Positions 19,931 to 31,063 of a DNA stretch of 64,000 bases are shown in pieces. Origin of the DNA: Thereva unica (lineage: Eukaryota > Arthropoda > Insecta > Diptera > Therevidae); the NCBI GenBank assembly GCA_949987705.1, contig OX465281.1, positions 256,342,542 to 256,406,541 of the forward strand, in the 5' to 3' direction. The position numbers were made by a program, and so were the translations under genes. How positions within the stretch are numbered: the stretch's first letter is position 1; each line of letters begins with the position of its first letter. The notes under the pieces were generated by a model. The model saw only the letters and a list, made by a program, of their open reading frames with translations, did no database searches and was not told the DNA's origin.

Positions 19931-22900
19931 GTGGCAGGATATTGGTCATAAGTCTGCGATCATTAAGGTTTGGTTAGGCGTAACAGTAACAAGTAATTTA
20001 GTTGAATAGTATGAACTGCTCGTACAGAAGTGTGTTCTGAGTTTTTTGCAAATCAAAATTTTTGCAAAATCGTTTCATTGCTTTGATTTTACGCTAACTC
20101 CTTCATTTACTCGTTAGTTCAACCCTTTCAAATATTCCAATGCCCCTAAGCACGTTTGCATCCATAAATAATCCACTTCGACCCTCCCAACCCTCCCATC
20201 CATAAAATCCTCGCCATTGTTTTCCAGGACGTGTATATTCGAAACTCCGCAAAAGTATCCTCCACCCCCACCCGAATTTAATTTGGCTAAAAACTTCCCC
20301 GAACGGAACAAACTCGATCAAATTAACTTTATTACGGCACAATTCCTCTGCACTTGCCTTTATCATGGCTTTGGGTGGTTCATATAGCAACACTGTGCAT
20401 TGCAGGTTATGGGAGCACCGCAAGGATGTCATCCGCCTAGCAGAATGCATGCAAAGGCGGCCCCAAAAATGCAGCGAGTTTGCTGCTGCACACGTAGAAA
20501 ACTAATCTCACGTCAAATTTATGACACTGACAGCAGACATAAAATTAACACAGCTCCTCTAGCGGCATCTGAAGCGGTGCTCTTCACCCACGGCTGGAGA
20601 TGAAAGCGGCAGCGCAGGTCACCCATTATTCATGTTTTTGCATTCAGGTATTCATGCTGAAAGTTAACGGTTTATGGGCCTTTTATGTGCGGCCTGTGCA
20701 TCGGCGGAGGGCATCGCGGCGCAGTGCATCGCTTTTTAATTATCGCCCCCTGTATGTGAGCGCGCGGAAAACGTTTGTTTTTGAGGCTGCATATTACGTG
20801 GCCCCTTTCCACTTGATGCGGTGAGCGCCCCCCCCTCTTCAGACGGGTGTTTTCGGAATTAATCGAAATTAAAAGAATCGATTGGTTAACGGCTTTGATG
20901 CAGACTAAAATTATTATTGCTTTAGGGTGGGGGGATTTTTTATTTGATTAACTCGACACGCATTAACCAGCCTCTAATTAACAAAGCCTTTCCATCCGGT
21001 TAAGCCCTTGACTGATTTGGATTACATAATCGCACAACGTGGCTGTGCCTCTTCACTGGTCGGGGCTCAGTCGTCGCTTATTGAGACTCATTACCATGCA
21101 ACTGGAACCTCTCTTAATCAATACTCAATCGATTATAATTTATTATCCATTTGCAGTGCAGGCACAAAGCATGTGGCCCCATCACAAAGGCGGCTGTGCA
21201 GCATGTTATCATGCAATCAGCTTCTTCAATTGAAGACATGCTCCAGGCATGCACAAAGCTAGTTACAAAACTAATTACAAAGCAAACAACTCGACATCAA
21301 AGTCACGGGAATCGATGTTAACTTGCAGGTAGACACGGTAAACAGCAGGTACCTACACTTCACACACGTACCCATCCGAGTGTTGCGCCAGGGACCCGGG
21401 ATCATTCTCCAGCAAGACACATCAGCATCAGCGCATCCGATTCAGAGATTTAACCACGACCCAACAAGGTGCCCCGTTCGTGGGGAGGTCAAAAGTCTTC
21501 TTTTGCATACCGAGAGCTCCGCCAGAGAGTAGTGCCTGCCTTTCGCTCGGTCCGGATCCCCGAGGAATTTGCATTTACTTCGTTGGTTTTCTTGAGTAAA
21601 TTTCAATTTCAATTGCTTTGTGCAGGGCACAGCATCCACACTCGGCATGTTGGGGACTAGCAGCGCCATGAAAGGCACCGCTAAGACCCTGCACAAAGCC
21701 CAGCTCCCCAGGCAGTTATGGCTCCTCCGTTCGGCTGCAGAGTTGGCTCCTTGAACGAGTCGTGCCCGAGCGTTGGAGATGCAAATTCGGCCCTTGATTC
21801 ACTTGTGTTTTGTATAAATTTCGCTTACTGCAAGTGCAACCCTACCGAACCCTGGCAATTTCGCAGAGGCGAGGGGAGGGGGCAATCTTACGATTCAATT
21901 GAAATTTAATCCCGAGAAAATTAGGTTTCATTTGGGGGCACCAGTCACAGTCGGGGTCCACATTCGCCGCCACGTGAAGCTACAGAGTATCAGAAGTGTC
22001 GAATTTCGTATGCATTCTCCCAAAACGACGTCTTCCTCCAGCCCTCACCCCACCCCAGACCTGCGACCGAATTTCAAAGGTCTCTGCTCGTTCGTAATCG
22101 TAATTACGTCGATGGAATATGAAATCGAAAACTTCACACCGCCTGCGAACCTAAGCAGTTTGCTGGTTCAGTGGCGATTGTGTGAATCTATAGGGCAGCT
22201 CCCATTTCAGTTCAGTGGACGTACGACAACCGAAATCGTAAAACAAAGACTTTATGGGTTGCCGTTTCGAACGTCAGCTTGCAGACATGCCTTCGACGAC
22301 GACGCCGAAGGAGCTGATGTCGAAATTACGACTGATACCTTATCGCGACCGACCGTGATTTTACGACGTCGACTGTGAATGCCGAATTTTATTAGCCCTT
22401 GGAGTGCCAATCGATTTTTGATATTTCGGAGGACGAGTTTACGTTCATTTCACGATAACCAAGATCTGGGCCAAAGCTATTCAAGAAACGTCTGAAGGCA
22501 CCGTTAATACTGTGAAACAGAGGACAGAACAACACAAAAGCGTCATGATTGTTCCGTTATCATATAATTTGCTTCCACCCCTTTCTTTTTCTGACTCCAA
22601 CTGGAAGTGTTAAAAGGTCTGAGTAAACATTCCCAAAGGTTTGTCTTACACCTCCTTGAGCACAATACAGCAGCAGCATTCATCAAGATACCGAGGGAAT
22701 TTCTCGGTCTATTGTAAATACCTTTCGCTCTTCCACCTTCGTCCTTTTTACCCATATCATCCCTGGCTCTCGGATGACAAATGACTTCCAACTTTGTGTT
22801 CCTTGTAATCACCATGGCTCACTCGCACAACGGCCATAAAGCGACGTTCCTGCATCAAAGGCGATGATAGTCACACATTTTCCATATATGCGAGCGGAGC

Positions 22901-23735
22901 GGAGCATATGTGCCTCGGGCGGTGAGGAGGGTACACAGCCCGAAAACGAGGGTTCTGAGCCCCTAGTCCTCTCGGCAATGACTCTCCTGCCATGCGGCGG
23001 CATAACAAACAGCATATGTGCACACTGACAAGACAAAAACCAGCGTCGCGTGAAAATAAGGAAGAGCCGTCGACGTCGCTTCGGTGGTAATAGATTGCTC
23101 GTTTTTAAGTGTAACAACTCCGGTGTAAACGCGGCCCTGCTGTATTGACGATTGCAGGACCGCGTTTCCACTTAAACAAATACGAGTATATCGACTGATG
23201 GTCTTTTAAACTCCGGCTTGAAGTTGTTAAAAGCACTTTAGAGAGACTGACTTTGTAAGTGGGACGGAGGACAAGTATTGTGTGCGAATAATAATTGTTG
23301 CGGCGTAGATGGAAATGCGTGATTTTGGTTTTGTCATGCAAATGAAAGCCGTATTAGGTCTGGAAATTCGCTCGCGGCGTTTTTTCCGAGAGGTGGCATT
23401 AATTGCAAATAAGTCACCATTACCGATCGCAGCGCTCTGGATTGCTGCATCACCTTTATATTTTCTTTGTTGATATTTCGGCAATGTCCTTTGCGTCTCT
23501 TTTAATTTTACATAAGCTCTTTTGCAACCAAAAAGGACCTTCCAACAATATTCACGTCATTCGCATATCCAAGAAGTTGTACGGACTGTGTTCCTATGGA
23601 CGCACTTCTCTGTACTGATATCGTTATCACCCATCTTGTTGTCTAAGTTCTTGTCGTACTTCGGCACTACTGTTACTGCATTTTGGATCCTTATTTTCGC
23701 CAAACAAAACAGACAATGAAAAATAAAATTCAGTA
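19931..23735. other. Unique intergenic or intronic DNA
   Basis: This is the longest transposon-poor stretch. It is GC-balanced, with pyrimidine tracts and AT-rich islands (ATTAATCGAAATTAAAAG near 20860). Open frames such as 21899-22378 (159 codons) and 22809-23171 show no motif and overlap others on the opposite strand. It may hold regulatory DNA, but nothing in the sequence identifies it. Confidence 0.4.
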
Positions 23736-23739
23736 AATG

Positions 23740-24310
23740 AAGCAAGACAACAACAGATCAACGAAGCCAAACTGAAGAAGAACACGAAGCATATAGAGAA
23801 GTCGACAGAGTGGGACATCGTATAAGACCAGATCAACTGGTAAGCAATTTGACAGTGCATCTAGTGAGAACTGCGTCAAATCGTACTGCTGTTGGGAGAG
23901 AGCAAACAGGTTCAAATGGAAGAGTGGCCAGACGTGCATCGTTGTCGACATACGAGCGACTGGCATTTCGGTATGAACTACGGTGGTAATGTAATTTTCG
24001 AGATTGGAGCGATGACTACTGTGTGCCAATATTGCAACACGCTGAAATTCAAAGGCGAAAAGCCTGCCCTTTGCTTGAATCGGATGATTTTCTCAAGAAC
24101 ATTCGACAGTGCAACAACTGTTTCCGTATGACTTCATTCGAAACAAATATCATTCAAGAGACTGGCAAGGTAACCAAAACACATTAACACATCATGCAAA
24201 CACACTGCACAAATCGATTTCACAGATTCAAGGCCAAATTTACCGCGGTATACTGCGGAATAAATATCGCAACGCGTTGATCGGAAAATTCGGGCCAGTT
24301 TAGGTTTCAT
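23740..24310 (+). pseudogene. Helitron helicase-like domain, N-terminal fragment (broken)
   Basis: In different frames the plus strand encodes TYERLAFRYE, IGAMTTVCQYCNTLKFKGEK, FLKNIRQCNNCFRMTSFE and QIQGQIYRG. These follow the order seen upstream of the Rep domain in Helitron proteins: the zinc-binding C..C..LK..GE block, the FL..IR.YNS.F.MTSFGA block and the QGQIYH block. At least two frameshifts separate the pieces, and the Rep HUH motif and helicase are absent. The protein normally mediates rolling-circle transposition. No Helitron terminus (TC start, CTRR end with hairpin) could be assigned. Confidence 0.78.
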
Positions 24311-24867
24311 AGCGGATTGAGCTTGAAGAACACCGCCTTAATCCAGGCAAAATGTTTGAAATTATCCCAAAGCTTTGTCACTGTCGTATAGAGACAGCAT
24401 CCTATCCGAAGGCTGTGTTGCGGCTTATTCCTAGACTGAAGTATTGATTCAGTTGTCCTTTAAACTGACGAATTAAGTCAGAAAAACCTAATCTATATTT
24501 TATAATAACTTACAAGTTTCCGCAAACCCGTTGGACCAACATCGGAGAGAATCATTAGATTCTAATCAAAACCACATAGGCGCAGCAGATATACGCGCGA
24601 AGCAGCACAACTTAAGTACAACAACCAGAAGTTTCAGTAGGAAGACGAAAAATCTTTTTGGGTTCACATAGAAACGTAGCAATCGGAGTTATTAATTGAA
24701 CATTTAAACCTTGCAAATTAGTTTCAAGGTGAACTCGGAACAATCTTTATTAACTTCCCAGTATAGGAAAGTTATTGTAATCAGTCCGAAAATCAAAATC
24801 AAAATTTTCAACGTATTTTCATTTTTCAAGGTCCCAAGAGCTTTTCAAGCAAAAAATTGGGTGGAAG

Positions 24868-24893
24868 TATGTGTTTGTGTGTGTGTGTGTGCG
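24868..24893. repeat. TG-rich microsatellite
   Basis: GTGTTTGTGTGTGTGTGTGTG-type dinucleotide run directly before the tandem 147-bp units. Confidence 0.9.
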
Positions 24894-24897
24894 TACA

Positions 24898-25310
24898 AAA
24901 AACGATAACGACTTCGTTGAGGTGTCCTTTAAAGCGAATTAAGGGAAATATGATCTGAAAAGATTTTTATAAAAATTGGTCCAGCCGTTTTTTGGTTTAA
25001 GCGATATTAGTGATTTTTGTACCTGCACGATATCGCCCGGACCACAAAAGATACCAACTTACTTGAGGTTCCGTTCAATTAACGTATTAACGACAACATA
25101 ATTTGAGAAAATTTTTATAATATTCGGTCGAGCCGTTTTTTGGTTTAAATAACGTTCGTGAATTTTGTACCTGCAGGATACCGCGCGAACCAAAAACTAT
25201 ATAGACTTCTTTGAGGTGCCGAGAGAAGAATATTAACGAAAACAAACCCTGAAAAAAATTTTATGACATTCGGTCGGGCCTTTTTTTGTTTAAATGAAAA
25301 AACTTCGGCG
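24898..25310. repeat. Three tandem units of about 147 bp
   Basis: Each unit contains CTT..TTGAGGTGCC, AAAATTTTTATAA, GTC.AGCCGTTTTTTGGTTT and TTTTGTACCTGCA. The CCGTTTTTTGGTTT block sits at about 24985, 25133 and 25279, giving steps of 148 and 146. The third copy is cut off after the block. The spacing is close to one nucleosome. The array is internal to the TTAA-flanked element. Confidence 0.88.
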
Positions 25311-25964
25311 AAGTGTCAGAAAGACCGTAAATAGATAAGTTTTGCTAATATCTTATAAACTCGATGGAATGAGAGCCGTTCTAAACGACGTGATCTTTTT
25401 TGGGTTCTGCACAGCGATAGCCTTCAGATAGCAAAAATTACCTTACCAAAGGGTAAAGACAAACATCACGAATTTATCAAACCTTGGATCAGCATTTTTT
25501 GACGGGGAATTGTTTTCTACGCGTGATACAGTTTCAGGAAATTGCGGTTCATTCCGGGATTTCCAGTAGTTACCGCAAAATTTGTTCTTTTTGGTCAAGT
25601 CTGACAAGTACTTTACATTGATTAGTTTTGCTAATATGTATCCCCGAAAGGCTTTGGAATTTCCAAATGAAGTCATTCGCTTCCCAGTTTATCAACGGCG
25701 CCGGCGCTTCAACACGCTCAATACGTATTCGAATACCCCCGCTTTAGTGTAGCGAACAAAGTACGAAGTTAACGTTCAGGAAAAACAAATTCTCTAGAAT
25801 CTTGTGGATTTACCGCTATTATAGTTATTTGAACTAGCTTCTCTCAAGGTTTGTCACCAGTTCTGATACTAGTTAATTTCCCACTAGTGCTAAACATATT
25901 ACTACATATTTTGTAAAAAGTCAGTTTATTCCATCTTCGATCGTCATACTGGGAAGTTAATCGT

Positions 25965-27220
25965 GTGGACCGAAGGGGTCAAACTCACATCTCAACTAGT
26001 TTCTTATTTAATAATGAATTTCATAATTATATCAGCAAAATACCAAACAAAAAATAAAACAAACACTTTTCCTGCAAGATTTCGCAACTCTCTTTACGCT
26101 CAATTAACTTACTGTCATCACATCTTCTTCTTCTTTTGAAAGCTTGTTCACAGCGCTTGCACCCTTACATATATTCTCCATTAAAGTCTCCTACACTTGC
26201 GGAATAATTTAGTTCGAATCGGTAACTCAATTACCGCCGCGAGTATTTTATTCTTATTTAATTTTCTTAAAGTGCAGGAAACTTCCAAATTAAATTTCCA
26301 ATTGCAGAAATTCCGGGTGTGTACGAGATAAAATATTAAAACACTTAAAATAGCCTAAAAACATGGTGGGATTTTTAAGAAGTACATTCTCGTATAAAAT
26401 TCGCACATTTTTATTTTTTTCTTTATTCTGTAAAAAAATCTAAAAACTTTTCACCAAAAATAAAATCTAAAAAACATTTTATCTGATTTCTGCATTAATT
26501 CCCCCCACAACGAGAAATATTAAAAAAAAATGATGAACAAATTTGTCCCAATCCCATCTCGACCCATTTTATATAAGGAAGCCCACCCCCGCAGCCCACG
26601 CCACGTCGCTGCTGCCTTTCCGCCCTAAATATACAGAAATCAAGGAAAACAGATTAAATGTGAGAATACCAGTTCAGGACTCGTTCGGTGGGGGCGGATC
26701 TCGGCGGGGGAAATGCCATTTAGTTATTTCTGCCAAGTCTAATTCACCTCCCTTTTGTGTATCCTTGGCAAGCCATCAAGGATTCTGTTCCCATTTCCCG
26801 CGCCGCTGCCCCTCGCCAGCTTCGCCCTTCATCGAATAAGCCCTCTACAAACTGGTGAATAAGCGAGATTAATCGGAAGATAGATGACGGCGGAGATGGA
26901 TCCGTGAAGCGGATATCATCAGAGGCAGCATTACGCCGTCCTGTGTGTATGAGTGTATGGGTGTGTGTCCCTTTTGGCCTCTTGTCCGGGAAGCTATTTA
27001 ATCTTAGTCTCGCTCCTGTGCCACCTCCATCCACCATCCGCCACTCACCCCACCCGCACAGGAGTTGTTTTTCTCTGACGCATCCGTATTCTGTGGCTTC
27101 CCTTCAGATTTGCCGTCCGAAAAATAAGTCTCCCTTTCGCCCTCGTGCTGGGCGCATTTTGGCTATGCTGCTCCTATATAATAAAGGCAAGTCCTTTCTA
27201 GTAGGCGATGGTGGTAATAG
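25965..27220. other. Spacer DNA, no supported gene
   Basis: AT-rich to 26530, then GC-balanced with CCCCCGC and CACCC tracts to 27200. Opposite-strand frames at 26543-27314 have no motifs. The stretch ends at the large inverted repeat. Confidence 0.4.
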
Positions 27221-27223
27221 ACC

Positions 27224-29315
27224 AAGAGCCAGCGACGTATTTTGGGTTGTCATTTCATTAGTCATGAAAATTTCCACACTGAATCTTATACACCTGCTGA
27301 ACAATAAAAGCTAATTCTGGCAGCCCCCAGTGGCCGGAATGTAGTACCCTAAAATTACAAAGGGGGTAGGAAATAAAGTTCAATTTTGTTATAGTATTAG
27401 TCATGAATTTTCAGGAGATTATTTTTGATGGTATTCTCTATTTATAATAATTATTGCCAGAACATTTCCCCGTCACCAAAGTGCCGCCAGAACGCTGTAA
27501 ATATTCATTTAACAAAACGATATTTTTGTTATTTCATTATAGTTCAGTCGACAGAGTCAGACTAAATGTTAACTCACGAATCCTTTTCTAAAAATATAGT
27601 TTTTCGTGAGTAGAATATGTTAAAAAAAAGTTTCGGCAAATCGGTTGTACGCTACCCCTAAAAACAACCCCCTAAAAACAGAAAATTTCGTTTTTGGCTA
27701 ATATCTTTTAAACGGAAAGTCTTATCCTAAAATATTGTTTACAAAGTTTGTAGATCATGCGATTATCTACAAAAAATGTTATTATACATTTTCCCGTGCG
27801 AATCGTTGTTCATGAGATATCGCCGTTTTAAAGATTTAAAATACTCATCCCCTAATTCTCAACTTGTATAGGTCATCAGACGTTCAATAAATCCTCTGTT
27901 GCACTACATGCTAATAGGGGTACTCATGATTTGTGTTATTTGTGTTATTCGTGTTATTTGTGTTAAATCGAGAAAAAAGTTTAACAAATCGAGAAACTTT
28001 CCTTAGTAAATGACATTTGTTTCGATTTTAACAAATAACATCTGAAAAGGCGTGTTAATTCTACAACTCGATATCGAGATCGAAATAATCATATGGCAGA
28101 GTGGCAGATGTGAAATTCAATTATTCGAAATAACACTTTAACATGGAAATTGAAAGGGGTCGCTCACGATCTCGTCTATTTCGAAGATAACATTTTACGA
28201 TTTCTCGACGTTTAACACAGATCATGAATACCCCTAATATTTTCAGGGTTGAAAAAAATGTATTTTTTAAATATTTACTTAAAGTTGAATAACTCCTGAA
28301 CGAATTATCGTAGAGCAATGTAATTAGGTTCATCTTTTAGGTAAATGTGTATTATTTTATATGATATTGAGAACAAGAACTTGAGTGACTCCGTTTACGC
28401 GATATGGAATTAAAAAGATCTAAATCCCAATATTCTTCGTTTTTCCAGAAAAATTCTAATATTTTAGCATTTTGGTCATATTTTGAACCTACATATCTTG
28501 TAGATATTAAAAAAATACATTTTTTCTTTGGTAAACACCCTTTATCGTAGTGGATAAGGGGATAGCCCCTTCTCTAGAACAAATTAGTCTCTTCAAAATC
28601 ATCCTGGAGTCAACCCTGAAACTATTAGCATGTAGTGCAACAGAGGATTTATTGAACGTCTGATGACCTATACAAGTTGAGAATTAGGGGATGAGTATTT
28701 TAAATCTTTAAAACGGCGATATCTCATGAACAACGATTCGCACGGGAAAATGTATAATAACATTTTTTGTAGATAATCGCATGATCTACAAACTTTGTAA
28801 ACAATATTTTAGGATAAGACTTTCCGTTTAAAAGATATTAGCCAAAAACGAAATTTTCTGTTTTTAGGGGGTTGTTTTTAGGGGTAGCGTACAACCGATT
28901 TGCCGAAACTTTTTTTTAACATATTCTACTCACGAAAAACTATATTTTTAGAAAAGGATTCGTGAGTTAACATTTAGTCTGACTCTGTCGACTGAACTAT
29001 AATGAAATAACAAAAATATCGTTTTGTTAAATGAATATTTACAGCGTTCTGGCGGCACTTTGGTGACGGGGAAATGTTCTGGCAATAATTATTATAAATA
29101 GAGAATACCGTCAAAAATAATCTCCTGAAAATTCATGACTAATACTATAACAAAATTGAACTTTATTTCCTACCCCCTTTGTAATTTTAGGGTACTACAT
29201 TCCGGCCACTGGGGGCTGCCAGAATTAGCTTTTATTGTTCAGCAGGTGTATAAGATTCAGTGTGGAAATTTTCATGACTAATGAAATGACAACCCAAAAT
29301 ACGTCGCTGGCTCTT
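27224..29315. repeat. 2.09-kb near-perfect inverted repeat (foldback element)
   Basis: The left arm (27224-27917) and right arm (28622-29315) are both 694 bp and, read by eye, differ at one position (GATGGTATTC against GACGGTATTC). The arms start AAGAGCCAGCGACGT and end CATGCTAATAG. Pairing continues for a few bases (TTTCAGGGTTGA) beyond the MITE that interrupts the left arm. The 704-bp centre holds that MITE (320 bp) and about 390 bp unpaired. There is no open frame of note in the arms. Possible origins are a foldback transposon, a recent inverted duplication or, less likely, an assembly artefact. Confidence 0.93.
27916..28235. mobile_element. 320-bp MITE nested at the inner end of the left arm
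   Basis: The ends are inverted: AGGGGTACTCATGAT with TGTGTTA on the left, and AGGGGTATTCATGAT with TGTGTTA (reverse complement) on the right. AAT flanks both sides (27913-27915 and 28236-28238). Downstream the sequence resumes with ATTTTCAGGGTTGA, matching the complement of the right arm (GTTTCAGGGTTGA). This shows that the MITE split a pre-existing palindrome. The interior has ATTTGTGTTATTTGTG words and further inverted pairs (AAATCGAGAAA). No coding sequence. The 3-bp duplication would fit a Harbinger-like family, but the class is uncertain. Confidence 0.8.
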
Positions 29316-30393
29316 CCTCTATAATGGAAATCCCTGAGCGAGCCAGGGAGAAAGTAGCTCGATACCTTTCCATTACATTCACTCAAGACCTTGTGCCTTT
29401 GCCCCTAAAGGTCATATCGATCTGGCTTAAGTGCTCATCAACCCTTCCTGAAGGTCCGCGCGTAATTAACGCAAAATATTCCAACGTTTACTGGTTTGCT
29501 GTTGTCTTCACGCTTCGCAATTTATGTAATGACACCACCCCGAACGTGGGGAGCGATCGCGGACGCCCCATTTGTATTCCGGCGTAGTCTTGTGGATTCC
29601 CATTTATTGCACGCAATCCGGCATGTCTGCAATATTATTCGCCGGCTGCACCTTGACAATCGACCTTTTTTTTTGGACGGGGCCCGATTTGCATGCAGGC
29701 CATAGTGTGGCGACAATCGGCTCGAGACAGTCGTTAAGAGCTTCAATGATGACTTTTTCGGGAATCTTTTTGTGAACGTCTGGTTTCCAAAATTGTTTTT
29801 TTCACTTATTTATGACATATCAAAGGTTTTCCGTGCAATAAAATAAAACTTAATCATTCCCAAGAATTTTTAATGCCGAAGAATAGAAAAACACAGAAAA
29901 AAAACCGAAGAATTTGGAAGTCGTAAAACCACCGCCACGAAATTCCGTGAATGGAGGCACTTCGCACTTTTATCTTGGAATTTGGAACCGAATTTGAGCT
30001 TTTAACTCGAGTTTTCAAGGAATCTCGAAATGCCAGTGGATACCGCAGCGGTGGCATCAGATGACGGCGCCTTCGCATTCTACCGCGCGTCTTTTTTGTG
30101 GCTGCCCCGATGTAAAATTAATAGAAAGAAAATCTTCTCTTACATCCTCGATATCTTCTTCTTCTTCCTTTTCCACCGTGTAATTCTCCAGTAAAATCGC
30201 CATGAATAATGAAGACATTTTTACCCTCCTGCATGCCCTCTTCCCGTCGAACCAAACAAAACTACTTTATCTACTACACATCCAAACTGCTCTTCCCTTT
30301 ACGAATCTCCTTCTACTCCTGCTGTTGGTGGCGTTGTTGTTGCTATACATTATAATGATGGCGCTGATGATGGTGTGGTGTGTGGTGGCAGCA
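29316..30393. other. Spacer DNA, no supported gene
   Basis: Short overlapping frames at 29324-29775 on both strands have no motif. From 30150 to 30390 a pyrimidine-rich and then GT/GATG-rich stretch leads to the TIR element. No RNA gene seen. Confidence 0.4.
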
Positions 30394-31063
30394 TACCCAG
30401 TAGGACCGGTAAGCTTACAGAAGTACTGAAATCAGCACTTACTGGTAAGGGGTAGGCCTTACCACTCCCTTTTACAGAAGTGCTTACTTTTACACACGAT
30501 GTCATAGGGGGTAAGGCCTTACTATGGTACTTACCTTAGAGTACTTATAGAACTGCTCATCTGTAAGGGGTATAGTAAGGCAGCAAATGGAACATTGCGA
30601 AAAGAGATATTCATGGGCGCCTGTGGATATGTGATCCGGTGTCGAAATGCTTTTATTTTTTTCATCTTTTACAAATGCCTTTTTTTTCCAAGCCCGAGAG
30701 TGGCTTTACCTAAGCAGTCCCCCAACTAAATTCTCCACTTCTCCAAAGCTGCTTGTCCTCCGTATCGAATGAGAGCCGCGCTATTGAGTATGCTAACGTC
30801 GCATTTTATGTCGACGAATATAATTGCCCGTTTTCTTTTTTTCTATAAAATTTATGAAAACTCCAGGAAAGCTCCCTTGAGTCATCGGGCAGAGTCTCAC
30901 TTGTTTGGGTATAATTCTGGACTACACCTTACCATCTGCCTTCTCTTGTAATGGGGTTTGTAAGGGCTCATCTAGCACCAAGAAAATAAGGGGTACCCCT
31001 TACCAGATGAGTACTTATTTCAGTGCTCCATCGGTAAGGCCTTCCTAGAATTCCTACTGGGTA
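30394..31063. mobile_element. 670-bp TIR element carrying a 5S-like core
   Basis: The ends are TACCCAGTAGGA (30394-30405) and TCCTACTGGGTA (31052-31063). They can be parsed as a TA duplication around CCCAGTAGGA inverted repeats. The subterminal 150 bp on each side are full of short palindromic words (GGTAAGGCCTTACC, AAGTACTGAAATCAGCACT and its complement), forming a foldback-like structure. The centre (30693-30798) is a 5S-rRNA-derived unit, with A-rich or T-rich tracts on both sides. There is no transposase, so it would depend on another element for movement. Confidence 0.78.
30693..30798 (-). repeat. 5S rRNA-derived unit (copy 3), inside the TIR element
   Basis: The minus strand shows GTTAGCATACTCAATAGCG, CTCTCATTCGAT, GACAAGCAGCTTTGGAGAAG and TTTAGTTGGGGGACTGCTTA in 5S order. 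This copy is more diverged than those at 8.5 and 14.7 kb, but shares with them the TTAGCATA.TCA.TAG start and the TTTAGTTGGGGGAC change. It therefore derives from the same 5S-derived lineage and not from an independent 5S gene copy. On its 3' side lies an A-rich run (GGAAAAAAAAGGC). Confidence 0.7.

Larger units (their letters stand above)
24749..25961. mobile_element. TTAA-flanked element with short terminal inverted repeats
   Basis: The left end reads TTAACTTCCCAGTAT (24750-24764) and the right end its complement ATACTGGGAAGTTAA (25946-25960). Parsed as a TTAA target duplication, this leaves an 11-bp TIR CTTCCCAGTAT. TTAA duplications are typical of piggyBac and Kolobok elements. The interior holds a TG microsatellite and three tandem units of about 147 bp, with no transposase, so this would be a non-autonomous copy. 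A further CTTCCCAGTTTATCAACG at 25680 may be an internal degenerate end. Confidence 0.65.

Noticed and set aside
21899..22378. 159-codon plus-strand frame
   Set aside because: No recognisable motif and no signals around it. Treated as chance.
22809..23171. 120-codon minus-strand frame
   Set aside because: No motif, and two further frames cross it. No support beyond length.
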